Positions 35,792 to 45,531 are shown, counted from the first letter of the stretch. The stretch: DNA of 64,000 nt from Gammaproteobacteria bacterium UBA2679 (GCA_002354735.1 DEMD01000001.1:1-64000), one strand, 5' to 3'. Numbers and translations: made by a program. Notes: generated from the letters alone by a model not told the origin.

Positions 35792-35968
35792 TGTCTCTTC
35801 CTGCGCAAAAAGTCTAGATTCACGAGAGTATACCGCCCGCCACGATCACGGGCCAGCGCACGGCGGCGCCATAAATGGCGACTTAAGCACACTCACGCTG
35901 ACTTGCTGCCAGCCATGGACTAAGCTGTAGACAAACAACAGCTAACGGCAAGTCCGACCTGAGTCCAT

Positions 35969-37048
35969 ATGGAACTGACTGAATTCAATGAACAGCTGCG
36001 CGCGAAGGCGTACGGCTATGGCGCACTTGCCTCCATCATTCTCGCCACTGCCGCTCTATTTGCCGGGCACTGGCTACTCGCGATTGTCTGCGTCGGCATG
36101 ACGGCGCTGCTTTTGGCCAACCATTTCGTATATCGCCGACAAGCGGCTATCGTTAAGCGTCTCGAGGAGTCGCAGGCAAATCCGCGCAGCGCCCGCGCCA
36201 TATACAATGTCCGCGGCTTCCTTGGTGCGCAGCAGGGCGTTCACTGGCTCTCGCATACGGTGCTGCTGGCACTGATGCTGGCGACAACAGTCGGCGCCCT
36301 GTACATGCCGGACGGCATCACCCACTGGAGTTATTTCATCCCCCTGCTGGCCTTCCTGAATTATCAGATGCACGTTGCCACGGTCGTGACTGCGATATAC
36401 TCCGTCATCTTTTCCATCATTCTGATTTTCGCGGTCGATGGCTTCGAGCGCATCCAGGTCTTCTTCATCTATCTCGTCAGCCTGTCGATCACGCTGGCCT
36501 TCGTATATCTGCGCGAGATCAAGGAACAGCAGCTCAAGCCACTGAGGCGGACCGACCACCTGACACTGGCGTCGACACGCGACTATCTGACGCAGGACCT
36601 GGAGAAGGAAATACAGCGCAGCGAACGTGAGGGTACCGATCTGAGCGTGTTTGCGCTTCGTGTCGACGATATCAGCCTGGAGGATCTGGATGAGCCGCGG
36701 CGGAACGCCTTGCTCCAGCAACTCGGACAGCTCCTGCATGAGAACCTGCGGCTATTCGAAGGTTATTATCGCTATGAACCGGAGGAGTTCATTGTCGTGC
36801 TGCCACTGATTGGTTCAAGAACTGCGGAGAAGCGGGCTACAGGCCTGCGCCAGCAAATACGAGCGGTATTCGACAAGCAGCGCAACGCAGTGACTGTGGG
36901 CATTGGCATCTCCACCTTGAACGTCGACGACACGGCAGAGTCGCTGATCGAGCAGGCCAGACGAGCTTTGAAACACGCGCGGCACAAGGGGCCCAACCAG
37001 TCGGTTTCCTTTAGCCAGATTTCCCAGGAGGGTAGCCTTGCTCACTGA
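35969..37048 (+). CDS. Membrane GGDEF-fold protein with a degenerate active site (first of a pair)
   Basis: A 359-residue protein. The N-terminal half has about six hydrophobic segments (residues ~20-52, 96-113, 121-135, 138-157, 162-180). A GGDEF-type domain occupies residues ~196-350 (LTLASTRDYLTQDLEKEI, VTVGIGISTL, ALKHARHKGPNQ). The signature GG(D/E)EF is replaced by E-P-E-E-F (270-274), so both glycines that shape the GTP site are gone. It has no RxxD inhibitory site. It is probably not an active diguanylate cyclase, more likely a sensor or partner. Its last codons overlap the next GGDEF gene by 11 bases. Confidence 0.85.
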   Translation: MELTEFNEQLRAKAYGYGALASIILATAALFAGHWLLAIVCVGMTALLLANHFVYRRQAAIVKRLEESQANPRSARAIYNVRGFLGAQQGVHWLSHTVLLALMLATTVGALYMPDGITHWSYFIPLLAFLNYQMHVATVVTAIYSVIFSIILIFAVDGFERIQVFFIYLVSLSITLAFVYLREIKEQQLKPLRRTDHLTLASTRDYLTQDLEKEIQRSEREGTDLSVFALRVDDISLEDLDEPRRNALLQQLGQLLHENLRLFEGYYRYEPEEFIVVLPLIGSRTAEKRATGLRQQIRAVFDKQRNAVTVGIGISTLNVDDTAESLIEQARRALKHARHKGPNQSVSFSQISQEGSLAH

Positions 37049-38021
37049 ATCGCAGCTCCGCAACCGGGCAAGAATCTACCTCTACCTCATCGGCGCAGGC
37101 CTGTTTTTCATACTTGCCCTGCAAAATGCGCGCTATGGGCTCTATGGTCTCTTCTACGCGGGGCTCCTCCTGCTGCCACTGCTGATCTCAGGCGCTGTCT
37201 ATGCCTGGCAGAAGCGGAGCGAACTCGATGCTTACAAGGGGCACGTCGTCATCCTTACTGCAGCGCAGTGCATCATCCTGTGGCAGTTCCTGAGCGGACA
37301 AGCGGAGGTCATCCACTGGTCCTACGCTCTCGCGCTGTTGAGCTTCCTGCTCTTGTCGCAGTCACTGGCCCTACTCTACAACGTCGTGTCGCTGCTGATA
37401 CTAGGCCTCTCTTCCCTGATCATCCAAAGCTTTTTCGAGTCGGTGAACTTTTTCGTCAGCTATGCGCTACTGATCGGCATGGCTGGCCTGTATGCCTGGC
37501 TTTACCACCACAAGAGCCGTTTCCTGAGAGAAATCACTATCAAGGATCCGCTTACTGGCGCTTACAACCTCAGGCACCTCGAATTTACCCTGCGGCAGGA
37601 GATCGCGCGCTCTGCCGCCGTGGGCCATCCGCTTTCGCTGGTCGTAATCAATATCGATTACTTCGCCCAGATCAGTGAGATGCATGGGCTCAACAGCATC
37701 AACGAGCTGCTGGCCGAGACCGGACAGTTGCTGCTGAAGGAGACCAGGGCGGGAGACAGCTTGTATCATGGGCGAGGTAGCATCTTCTATCTGTTGCTGC
37801 CGTTTACGCCTGAAGAGGGCCTGCTGGTTATCGCCGAAAGACTGCGCCGTGCCATCGAGGACTACAAGTGGAAGCTCGGGGACCCGATCACGGCCAGCGT
37901 GGGTTGTCTGACCCGCGAGCCTGATGAGAGTGATGAACTGGCTCTGCTGAAGCGTCTCGAAAATGCCTTGCAGCAGGCTCAGACGGCGGGCGGCAACAGG
38001 GTGGTCTTTTCCAAACCCTGA
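37038..38021 (+). CDS. Membrane GGDEF-fold protein with a degenerate active site (second of a pair)
   Basis: A 327-residue protein with the same plan as its upstream neighbour: five to six membrane helices (residues ~14-157), then a GGDEF-type domain (~168-325). The domain starts DPLTGAYNLRHLEFTLRQEI and keeps a metal-type Asp207 in NIDYFAQISEMHG. The signature position reads R-G-S-I-F (246-250), with no acidic residue and one glycine lost. Loss of both acidic residues makes cyclase activity very unlikely. It overlaps the first gene by 11 bases and is followed after 11 bases by the DedA-PAP2 gene. Confidence 0.85.
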   Translation: MLTESQLRNRARIYLYLIGAGLFFILALQNARYGLYGLFYAGLLLLPLLISGAVYAWQKRSELDAYKGHVVILTAAQCIILWQFLSGQAEVIHWSYALALLSFLLLSQSLALLYNVVSLLILGLSSLIIQSFFESVNFFVSYALLIGMAGLYAWLYHHKSRFLREITIKDPLTGAYNLRHLEFTLRQEIARSAAVGHPLSLVVINIDYFAQISEMHGLNSINELLAETGQLLLKETRAGDSLYHGRGSIFYLLLPFTPEEGLLVIAERLRRAIEDYKWKLGDPITASVGCLTREPDESDELALLKRLENALQQAQTAGGNRVVFSKP

Positions 38022-38032
38022 ACTGAGATAAC

Positions 38033-39451
38033 GTGACTGAACCCCTGACCGCTCTGCTGGCCTGGTTGCAGGCCAACTCTGGCTGGATAACCGGCGCCAT
38101 TGTGCTCACCGCCTTTGCCGAGTCGCTGGCCATGGCTGGCATCATCGTGCCCGGCGTGATCATGCTGTTTGGCTTCGCTGCGCTCGCCGGCTATCTCCAA
38201 TTCGACATCTGGATCGTCCTTTTTGCGGCCTTTACTGGCGCAGTGGCTGGCGACGCGCTGAGTTTCGCGCTCGGGCGACATTACAAGGAACAGACCCGAC
38301 ATATCTGGCCACTGAGCCGCTATCCGCAACTGGTGGCCCGTGGCGAAGCCTTCTTTCTTCGTCACGGCATGCTCAGCATCGTGCTCGGGCGCTTCATCGG
38401 CCCCATACGTCCGGTCGTGCCGATGATCGCCGGTATGATGCTGATGTCGCCGCGCAAGTTTCTCACTATAAATGTACTCTCGGCACTAGCCTGGGCGCCC
38501 TTCTACATTTTTCCTGGTTATCTCACCGGCAGCAGCCTGGAGGCTGCTGGTTTCGACTTTTCCCTCGACTCCGCGATGGCTCACTCGGCGGACCGACCGG
38601 GAGACGATGCCAGCCCGATAGCCCGGCTCTGGGCCTTCTGGTATCTCTGGTCGCCTCTAGCCGTGTTGGTAGCCGGAGCCATGACTGGCGCGCTGATCAG
38701 CTACATCCTGAGGGCGTTTGAGACCCGGCTCTGGGTACCGGGAAGCGCCTTCCTGCTGGCACTGCTGTGCTGGACCCTGATTGCGATCGAATCGCTGTTC
38801 AGGCTGTCGACCATCGACATCATCGACCAGTCGATGTTCAACATTGCCCAGGCCATCGGCATCGACTGGATCCGCCTTCTGGCAATCGGCCTGACGCTGC
38901 TGGGCGATACTATCTGGCTGTATATTCTCCTGGGCACGAGCTGTGCCTGGCTCTGGCTGAAGGGTCACAAGCGCCTGGTGATCTGCCTGGTCCTCGGGGG
39001 TCTTGCCACCCATGGGCTCACCTCCGGATTAAAAGCACTATTCGGTGTTTTACGCCCCGAGCTGGCCTATCTGCCTGCCAACGCCGCCTATCCAAGCGGT
39101 CATACCAGCGGCGCTGTCTATACCTATACCGTGCTGGCGATGATATTCGCCCGCCGCCATCGCTGGATGAGTTTGTGTCTCGCGCTGGCGACGCTCGTGG
39201 GCACCAGTCGGTTACTACTCGGTGTGCATTGGTTTTCGGATATTGTTGGGGGAAGTCTGCTGGGGCTCGCGATGGCCTGTCTGGCACTTTATGCCTCACG
39301 AGTACCGCTGGGTGGCTTTCTGTTCAGGCATCACCTCACTCGGCATAATTATGCGGTCCTCGCCGTGGTGGCGCTGGCAGCAACGATGTACGTGATGATC
39401 AGGATGAATCAGGTCGGGCCGCAGTATCTGACAAACTGGGCCGATCTCTGA
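38033..39451 (+). CDS. DedA-PAP2 fusion membrane protein
   Basis: A 472-residue two-domain membrane protein. Residues ~1-185 are a DedA/SNARE-associated domain (FAESLAMAGIIVPG, GDALSFALGRH, LGRFIGPIRPVVPMIAG), a family of lipid transporters/flippases. Residues ~255-435 are a type 2 phosphatidic-acid phosphatase with all three motifs: KALFGVLRP, YPSGHTSGA, and SRLLLGVHWFSDIVGG. The fusion suggests dephosphorylation of undecaprenyl pyrophosphate or phosphatidate coupled to flipping. It starts with GTG. It follows the two degenerate GGDEF genes by 11 bases. Confidence 0.92.
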   Translation: MTEPLTALLAWLQANSGWITGAIVLTAFAESLAMAGIIVPGVIMLFGFAALAGYLQFDIWIVLFAAFTGAVAGDALSFALGRHYKEQTRHIWPLSRYPQLVARGEAFFLRHGMLSIVLGRFIGPIRPVVPMIAGMMLMSPRKFLTINVLSALAWAPFYIFPGYLTGSSLEAAGFDFSLDSAMAHSADRPGDDASPIARLWAFWYLWSPLAVLVAGAMTGALISYILRAFETRLWVPGSAFLLALLCWTLIAIESLFRLSTIDIIDQSMFNIAQAIGIDWIRLLAIGLTLLGDTIWLYILLGTSCAWLWLKGHKRLVICLVLGGLATHGLTSGLKALFGVLRPELAYLPANAAYPSGHTSGAVYTYTVLAMIFARRHRWMSLCLALATLVGTSRLLLGVHWFSDIVGGSLLGLAMACLALYASRVPLGGFLFRHHLTRHNYAVLAVVALAATMYVMIRMNQVGPQYLTNWADL

Positions 39452-39469
39452 TCTTTTGCCGCCCCTCGG

Positions 39470-40093
39470 CTACGACTCTTCGCCATGTTCGACAATGGCA
39501 TGGAGCATGTATCGCATCTGCTCCAGACGGTAGGCAGGGCGCTGTAAACTGAGCAGGTATTGCTTATCCTCATTGCGCAGTGGCAGCAGCTCGAGTAGAC
39601 GGTAGCCTACGTCACGGCAGTCGTCATAATCGATATCGAGATCCAGCCGCTTTACGGCAGGATGCTGTTGCAGGTCCCGGAGCAGCGTCACGAGCTCAGC
39701 GTAGTCGTCCCTCACAGCCACCTCTGGCTCCGGTGGCATCGGACTGACTTGGCCGATGAAAAGTCCGGTCTCATCCTGGCGAGCCGATTTTATTCTGACC
39801 TTCTCGCGCCCCTGCACGGTGATGCCGAGCAAACCATCCTGCAGCTGCTGGAAATCGCTTATTCGCCCGTACGTTCCCAGGTCGAAAAAGCCGTCTTCAG
39901 CGTCAGATCGAGTGAGCACGATGACAAAGCCGATATCATGCTTCAGGCAGTCGCTGACCATTTTCAGATAGCGCTGCTCAAAGATTCTCAGGGGCAGTTG
40001 ACCGCCTGGACAGAGAATGGTTCCCAGCGGAAACAGTGGCACCTCCATCAGGTGCCCGGTCTCAGCAGCGTGTGACTCTGAGCGGTCCGGCAT
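39470..40093 (-). CDS. LON-domain (substrate-binding) protein without protease
   Basis: A 207-residue stand-alone Lon N-terminal domain. MEVPLFPLGTILCPGGQLPL and IFEQRYLKMVSDCL open the domain (from residue 16), with TYGRISDFQQLQDG and ITVQGREKVRI in the middle. The ATPase and Ser-Lys protease parts are absent, which is normal for this family (about 190-210 residues). Its job is unknown; it may bind unfolded proteins. It is the last gene of the TauE-lgt-thyA-folA-HDOD block, 55 bp after the HDOD gene. Confidence 0.92.
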   Translation of the reverse strand: MPDRSESHAAETGHLMEVPLFPLGTILCPGGQLPLRIFEQRYLKMVSDCLKHDIGFVIVLTRSDAEDGFFDLGTYGRISDFQQLQDGLLGITVQGREKVRIKSARQDETGLFIGQVSPMPPEPEVAVRDDYAELVTLLRDLQQHPAVKRLDLDIDYDDCRDVGYRLLELLPLRNEDKQYLLSLQRPAYRLEQMRYMLHAIVEHGEES

Positions 40094-40148
40094 GGCATTG
40101 AGCGCCTTTGACTGGTATTGGTGAATGGCCTGGCTGATGCCTTCCGGC

Positions 40149-41465
40149 TCAACCCGTCACTTCGAATACGGTCGCAGACTGTGCGCGGGCCAATTCAATG
40201 ATATTTAAACTTTCCTGCGGTGTGATATTGAAGCGTGCCAGGCGCTGGAAAGCAGGAATGCGATTCATGGGTGGCAGGGAGGCCTGCTCGGGCGTGCCGA
40301 TAAAGGCGTGAACTTGCGCAAGTGTGACGATATCCGCACACAGCGGCACCGCTTCGCTGAAATCGCCAGTGAAGCGCTCGGCGTGCTCCACACTGGCAAC
40401 GACGCTGTCGGGAAAATCCCACTCTCTCAGTACCGCAACGCCAACTTCTTCACGCAGATCGGTAATGAGATGTTCAAGCAGGTCGTCATGTCGACGGGCA
40501 GCTGGCAGGTCCGCTGCCTGCTGGATGACCGGGATTGCACCGATATCATGCAGCAAGCCAGCGAGTAAGGCCTGCCCCGGGCTCACGCCAGGCACGCGCT
40601 CAGCTATCACGCTGGCAAGCGTGCCCACCTCGATGGAGTGCTGCCATAACTTCTCCATGCGAAGTCTCAGCGTCTCGTGCCGGGTCGTGAAGAGCTCTCG
40701 TACGGTAAACAGGGCAACAAGCTGTCTTGTCGTCTCAACGCCGAGGCGGACCACAGCGTCACGGCAGCTTTCGATCTTACGGAAGCCTCGAAACAGCGGA
40801 CTATTCACTGCATAGATGAGCTTTGCCGTGATGGCAGGATCGGTCTGGACGATATCGGCAATGCGCCCCACGTCGCACTCAGGGTCAGCGGCGGCACGAC
40901 GGATTCGATCTGCTGCCAGCGGCAGTGAAGGCAGACTCAGGCAGCGATTCTGGAGATCCCGACTGATCTGGATGACAATACGATAACCCTGAGAGGCTTC
41001 GTCAGCAGCATCCGTCACGTCCAGTTCCTTGCCAGCACCATCGCCGACGACGCTGGCATCCTTCGAAAAGTTCGGTTGTGGCGCCTGCTTCATCAACTGC
41101 GTCAGCTCGAGATCGTCCACCAACAGCAGGCGGGCAGCGCTGGTGGCCGTCAACAGGTCGCCGTCTGCCAGTCGCAGCGGGTTTCTGGCAGCGTGCTCAC
41201 CTGCGGTAAGTCTGACTCGCGGCAACTCTGGCGACTGCAGCTCCACCTCCCCCATCAGAAGGAAGAGCACCTGCTTGCCTGACTCTTCACTGCCCCGCCG
41301 GGTGTCTCCGGGTTCCAGCGAAACGCGACCGCCGCGCGACGCGAGCAGGACTCTTTGGGCACGCGACAATCGGTAGAGCGGGTGAAAGAGTTCTAACGAT
41401 TCCGCTGTCAGCTCAGAATTCAAATGGATGACCTTTCTGCCTTGATAGCGGTGAACGAATGACAC
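40149..41465 (-). CDS. HDOD-domain signalling protein with an N-terminal cyclic-nucleotide-binding-like fold
   Basis: A 438-residue protein. Residues ~20-125 look like a degenerate cNMP-binding (Crp-type) beta roll (LFHPLYRLSRAQRVLLA, VLFLLMGEVELQSPE, RLTAGEHAARNP). A linker leads to an HDOD domain (residues ~172-375): CLSLPSLPLAADRIRRAAAD, DIVQTDPAITAKLIYAVNS, LAGLLHDIGAIPVI. HDOD proteins lack full HD phosphodiesterase metal sites and regulate signalling or motility. The start is GTG at 41465 with GAGAGGG immediately upstream. It follows folA by 24 bases. Confidence 0.88.
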   Translation of the reverse strand: MSFVHRYQGRKVIHLNSELTAESLELFHPLYRLSRAQRVLLASRGGRVSLEPGDTRRGSEESGKQVLFLLMGEVELQSPELPRVRLTAGEHAARNPLRLADGDLLTATSAARLLLVDDLELTQLMKQAPQPNFSKDASVVGDGAGKELDVTDAADEASQGYRIVIQISRDLQNRCLSLPSLPLAADRIRRAAADPECDVGRIADIVQTDPAITAKLIYAVNSPLFRGFRKIESCRDAVVRLGVETTRQLVALFTVRELFTTRHETLRLRMEKLWQHSIEVGTLASVIAERVPGVSPGQALLAGLLHDIGAIPVIQQAADLPAARRHDDLLEHLITDLREEVGVAVLREWDFPDSVVASVEHAERFTGDFSEAVPLCADIVTLAQVHAFIGTPEQASLPPMNRIPAFQRLARFNITPQESLNIIELARAQSATVFEVTG

Positions 41466-41489
41466 GCCCTCTCGACAGAAAGCGGTGTC

Positions 41490-42083
41490 CTAAACGGTGG
41501 GCAGCTGTTCGACCTTTGCCTTGGTACGCGTGTAGACGGCAAAGCGGTGTGGATGAGGGTTATGCTCATCGACCTGACCTTCCGTAAGCTCACTGAGCTG
41601 CCAGCCTTCATCAGAAGCATAGCTCGGAAAGAAGGTATCGCCAGCAACATCCAGGTCAATCTGCGTCACGAAAAGCGCATCGCAGTACGGCAGCAACTGC
41701 TCATAGATACCACCACCTCCGATAATGAAACAGTAGTCCTGGTGGGCCGTTGCGGCGCGTTCAAGCCCTGCTCTTGCGGCTTCGACGGGGTCATTCCACC
41801 AGCTTTCGGTGGTTTGCTGATTCGTGGGCTGGGTCTCAAAGTGGCCGGTTGCCTTACGCGGCTGACTCGAAATGATCAGGTTGTCGCGGCCAGGGAGCAG
41901 GCGGCCTATCGAGTCCAGCGTCTTGCGCCCCATTACAACGGGTCGGCCCAGGGTCGACGCCTTGAAATAGCGCAGATCGGCAGGCAGGTGCCAGGGCATC
42001 TGTCCATTGCGGCCAATAACCAGGTCGTTGGCGTGGGCCACGATGGCGGCCAGTCCCGGCTTCTGCTTCGAAGTATCGTTCAT
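41490..42083 (-). CDS. folA: Dihydrofolate reductase
   Basis: A 197-residue DHFR. The NADPH/folate site elements are DLVIGRNGQMPWHLPADLRY, PVVMGRKTLDSIGR, LPGRDNLIIS, and FIIGGGGIYEQLLP. An insertion at residues ~85-100 (TQPTNQQTTESWWND) makes it longer than the ~160-residue norm. It regenerates tetrahydrofolate oxidised by ThyA, whose gene ends eight bases upstream. Confidence 0.96.
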   Translation of the reverse strand: MNDTSKQKPGLAAIVAHANDLVIGRNGQMPWHLPADLRYFKASTLGRPVVMGRKTLDSIGRLLPGRDNLIISSQPRKATGHFETQPTNQQTTESWWNDPVEAARAGLERAATAHQDYCFIIGGGGIYEQLLPYCDALFVTQIDLDVAGDTFFPSYASDEGWQLSELTEGQVDEHNPHPHRFAVYTRTKAKVEQLPTV

Positions 42084-42091
42084 GATGCGCT

Positions 42092-42925
42092 TCAGATCGC
42101 TATGGCTGCTGGAATGTGTGGTTGAGGCTCATAACCCTCGATTTCGAAATCTTCGAAGCGATAGTCGAAGAGACTGGCTGGCTTGCGCAGAATCTTCAGC
42201 TGCGGCAACGCGCCCGGCGTGCGGGTGAGCTGCAGGCGGGCCTGCTCCAGATGATTGCTATAAAGATGCGCATCGCCGATCGAAAGAATGATATCGCCAG
42301 GGGTGTAATCGCATTGCTGCGCCAACATGTGCGTGAGCAGTGCGAGCGACGCCGTATTGTAGGGATTGCCGAGGAAAAGATCGTTCGAACGAATATAGAG
42401 AGAGGCACTCAGGCGGCCACCGGCCACATAGAACTGATACAGCACATGGCATGGCGGCAGGGCCATCTTGCCAGCAGCAGCATTTTCCCAGGGCTTGAGC
42501 TGCTCGTCCGGCAGGTCAGCAACATTCCAGCCACTGAAAATATGACGGCGGCTGTCGGGATTCGTCTTCAGCCCATGCACCAGCCGCTCGAGCTGGTCCA
42601 CATGACTGCCATCCGGACAGGTCCAGTTGCGCCATTGCGAGCCATAGACCGGGCCTAGCTCGCCCTCTTCCGTCGCCCACTCATTCCAGATCGAGACGCC
42701 GTTTTCCTTCAGATACCGGATGTTGGTTTCGCCACTGATAAACCAGAGCAGCTCATGGGCGATGCTTTTGAAATGCAGCTTTTTGGTAGTGAGCAGTGGG
42801 AAGCCCTGGCTGAGGTCATAGCGCACCTGGCGACCGAAGACGCTGCGCGCACCTGTGCCGGTGCGGTCGTTCTTGTCGTAGCCGTTGTCGAGGACGTCCT
42901 GTAGCAGATCCAGATAGGCACGCAT
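42092..42925 (-). CDS. thyA: Thymidylate synthase
   Basis: A 277-residue ThyA making dTMP from dUMP. The start at 42925 ([15 protein letters not shown]) has AGGAGC upstream and overlaps the lgt stop by one base (TGATG); longer readings enter lgt. The active-site Cys is in [12 protein letters not shown], and [12 protein letters not shown] and [16 protein letters not shown] are typical. folA follows by eight bases. Confidence 0.97.
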   Translation of the reverse strand: MRAYLDLLQDVLDNGYDKNDRTGTGARSVFGRQVRYDLSQGFPLLTTKKLHFKSIAHELLWFISGETNIRYLKENGVSIWNEWATEEGELGPVYGSQWRNWTCPDGSHVDQLERLVHGLKTNPDSRRHIFSGWNVADLPDEQLKPWENAAAGKMALPPCHVLYQFYVAGGRLSASLYIRSNDLFLGNPYNTASLALLTHMLAQQCDYTPGDIILSIGDAHLYSNHLEQARLQLTRTPGALPQLKILRKPASLFDYRFEDFEIEGYEPQPHIPAAIAI

Positions 42926-43746
42926 CAGTGAGAAGCTCCTGTTGTGGTTCGGGTTTCGGCCCAGCGGTAAGCCAGCAGCATGAGCACGATCCCGCCGATG
43001 ATCATTGGCAATGACAGCAACTGCCCCATGGTCATCCACTGGAAGGCGACGGGGCCGAGATGGGCGTCGGGCTGGCGGAAAAATTCTACGACGAAGCGCG
43101 AGCAGCCGTAAACCAGGAGGAACAGGCCAGAGACTGCCATGGTCGGTCGGGGCTTTCGCGAATATACCCAGAGTACCGTGAACAGCAGAACGCCCTCCAG
43201 CGCGAACTGATACAGCTGCGAGGGGTGGCGAGCGATCTGCAGCGGATCCGTGGGAAACACCATGGCCCAGGGCACGTCAGCGGCTCTGCCATAAAGCTCC
43301 GCGCCTATGAAGTTGCCTATTCGACCCAGCCCGAGGCCGATCGGTACCAGGGGCGCAACAAAATCAATCATGTTCCAGAAACGGATGTTCTGTGAACGCG
43401 CATACAGCCAGATTGCGATGATGACGCCCAGCAGACCACCATGAAAGGCCATCCCACCAGTCCAGACCTGGAACAGCCACAGCGGATCCTGCAGAAATTT
43501 GTCGAAATTGTAGAACATGACATAGCCGAAACGACCGCCGAGCACGACGCCGATGGCCCCGTAGAAGATCACGTCGCCCACCTGCTCTTCCCGCAAGGGC
43601 GTGTGCGGCTGGCGTGCGCGATAGCGGCCAAGCCACCAGGCGGCGATAAAGCCCATCAGGTACATCAGGCCGTACCAGTGCACCTTGATTGGGCCTAATG
43701 CCAATGCAACCGGGTCAATCTCGGGGTATTCGAACCAGCGTTCCAT
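42925..43746 (-). CDS. lgt: Prolipoprotein diacylglyceryl transferase
   Basis: A 273-residue inner-membrane enzyme with about seven transmembrane helices that attaches diacylglycerol to lipoprotein Cys. [11 protein letters not shown] (catalytic His region), [11 protein letters not shown] and the signature [16 protein letters not shown] are present; the second Asn of the usual GNFIN is Gly here, while the essential Arg and first Asn are kept. It overlaps thyA by one base and follows TauE by 18. Confidence 0.96.
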   Translation of the reverse strand: MERWFEYPEIDPVALALGPIKVHWYGLMYLMGFIAAWWLGRYRARQPHTPLREEQVGDVIFYGAIGVVLGGRFGYVMFYNFDKFLQDPLWLFQVWTGGMAFHGGLLGVIIAIWLYARSQNIRFWNMIDFVAPLVPIGLGLGRIGNFIGAELYGRAADVPWAMVFPTDPLQIARHPSQLYQFALEGVLLFTVLWVYSRKPRPTMAVSGLFLLVYGCSRFVVEFFRQPDAHLGPVAFQWMTMGQLLSLPMIIGGIVLMLLAYRWAETRTTTGASH

Positions 43747-43764
43747 GAAATGTTCCGTTAATGG

Positions 43765-44583
43765 TTAAAAAGACTGTGTGAGCAAGCGTATCCCTACCAG
43801 GATGAGCAGGCAGGCGAACAGCCTGGAAAGCAGTTGCGGCGGCAGACGATGTGCAAGCCGTGCACCGGCTTTCGCTGTGACCATGCTGGTCAGCACAATA
43901 CCGAAGAAGGCGGGGAGATACACGAAACCGAGTGCATATTGCGGCAGATCGGGTTCATTCCAGCCAGCGATTATATTTGTAAAGGCGCCGGCTATGGCTA
44001 TCGGCAGGCCACAGGCTGCAGATGTTGCCACGGCCTCCTGCATCCGCACATTGTGCCAGACCAGCCATGGCACCGTGAGCGTACCGCCGCCGATTCCGAA
44101 AATGGCCGAGCCCCAACCGATAAAGCCACCTGCGCCCGTGAGCCCAGGCCAGCCTGGTACGACACGCGTCGGCGCTGGTTGGAAGCCAGTGAGCATTTTG
44201 GCAGCCACGGCCAGTGCAAACAGGCCAATGATCAGTTTAAGTGCGGCTCCACTTAATGTACTCGCGGTGAAAACACCCAGAACAGCACCAAGCACGATGC
44301 CGGCAGCCATCGGTTTGAACAGATCCCAGCGTACCGCCCTGTGAGCATGGTGAGCCCTGATACTCGCCATTGACGTCAACATGATGGTAGCCAGAGAAGT
44401 GCCGATCGCAAGATGCATGCTCACATCAGCGGACACACCCTGCATCTCGAAAGCCAGCAGCAGGAGTGGCACGATAATCAGGCCGCCGCCTATCCCAAAC
44501 AGGCCGGCCAGTAGACCAGCAAAGGCCCCTATGGCAAGGTAACCTGCAAGAGTGATGGCCAGTACCATGGGTTCATTCATCAT
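43765..44583 (-). CDS. TauE/SafE-family sulfite/organic-anion exporter
   Basis: A 272-residue membrane protein with about eight helices in two repeats. Repeat 1 has AGLLAGLFGIGGGLIIVPLLL and repeat 2 has GGFIGWGSAIFGIGGGTLTVPWL, the family hallmark. Transported substrate (sulfite, sulfoacetate, other anions) is not predictable. AGGA precedes the tandem ATGs. It heads the lgt-thyA-folA block, an order common in Pseudomonas. Confidence 0.92.
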   Translation of the reverse strand: MMNEPMVLAITLAGYLAIGAFAGLLAGLFGIGGGLIIVPLLLLAFEMQGVSADVSMHLAIGTSLATIMLTSMASIRAHHAHRAVRWDLFKPMAAGIVLGAVLGVFTASTLSGAALKLIIGLFALAVAAKMLTGFQPAPTRVVPGWPGLTGAGGFIGWGSAIFGIGGGTLTVPWLVWHNVRMQEAVATSAACGLPIAIAGAFTNIIAGWNEPDLPQYALGFVYLPAFFGIVLTSMVTAKAGARLAHRLPPQLLSRLFACLLILVGIRLLTQSF

Positions 44584-44685
44584 GTGGTCCTGAAGTGCTG
44601 CGTCTGCGGCCGCATATGATGCCTACCGAAAGCGCCGAGCTCAATGTCACTTTTTTACACCAGCTCCGATCGTTGGATTCGAAAC

Positions 44686-45507
44686 ATGTGCCTGATAGCC
44701 GTCGCCTACAACGCTACTGAGGATTACGAGCTTATTGCGCTCGCCAACAGGGATGAGTTCTATGACCGCCCCGCGACGCCCCTGCACTTCTGGGAGCCAT
44801 CTGCCCTTACCCGGCATGGTCCAGTGGCTGGCGGCCAGGATCTGCAGGCGGGCGGGACATGGCTCGCTGCATCGAGATACCACGGCACGCGACGCTTTGC
44901 GGCGGTTACCAATTACCGCAATCCCGATCAGGCGATTGCTGCGCATTCCCGTGGTGAGCTGGTGACAAACTTTCTGAGCGGAAGCCTGGATGCAGCTGCG
45001 TTTGCCGAAGCCTTGGGCGATACCGCCATGCAGTATGGCGGCTTTAACCTGCTACTGTTTGACGACAGCGGGCTGCACTACTGCACGAACCGATGGCCCC
45101 TCGATGGCGAACCAGCAGGATTCCAGGCGGAGCACAGGGTTCTGGATAGCGGCGTATATGTGCTGAGCAATCACCTGCTCGATTCGCCCTGGCCAAAGTC
45201 GCTTCAATTACGGAAGCAGGTGAATAGACTGCTCACAGAGCATGAGCCCGATGTTCCGATCGACCCGGACTGTTGGCTGAATCTGATGCTCGACCCTACT
45301 CAGGCAAATGATGAGGCCCTCCCAGTAACCGGCATGCCCCTCGAGATGGAACGGCAGCTCTCCAGCGCATTTATCGCGCTTGCGAATTACGGCACACGGT
45401 GCAGCACTCTTGTCACTATCGGTCACAGCGCACCGGCATCGATCGAGATGCACGAGCGTCGCTTTGGCCCCAATAGCCGAGGGGAAGAGACCACTCTGGT
45501 TTTATGA
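44686..45507 (+). CDS. NRDE/TANGO2-family protein
   Basis: A 273-residue NRDE protein. The start at 44686 puts Cys at position 2 (MCLIAVAY), the expected exposed N-terminal Cys; an ATG 14 codons upstream would bury it. The name motif LANRDEFYDRPATPLHFW follows, then VTNYRNP and SNHLLDSPWPK. TANGO2 homologues have been linked to haem or acyl-CoA handling in eukaryotes, but bacterial roles are unproven. It converges on pomB with 24 bp between. Confidence 0.9.
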   Translation: MCLIAVAYNATEDYELIALANRDEFYDRPATPLHFWEPSALTRHGPVAGGQDLQAGGTWLAASRYHGTRRFAAVTNYRNPDQAIAAHSRGELVTNFLSGSLDAAAFAEALGDTAMQYGGFNLLLFDDSGLHYCTNRWPLDGEPAGFQAEHRVLDSGVYVLSNHLLDSPWPKSLQLRKQVNRLLTEHEPDVPIDPDCWLNLMLDPTQANDEALPVTGMPLEMERQLSSAFIALANYGTRCSTLVTIGHSAPASIEMHERRFGPNSRGEETTLVL

Positions 45508-45531
45508 GGGCATTAATCTTCCGCATGATGA

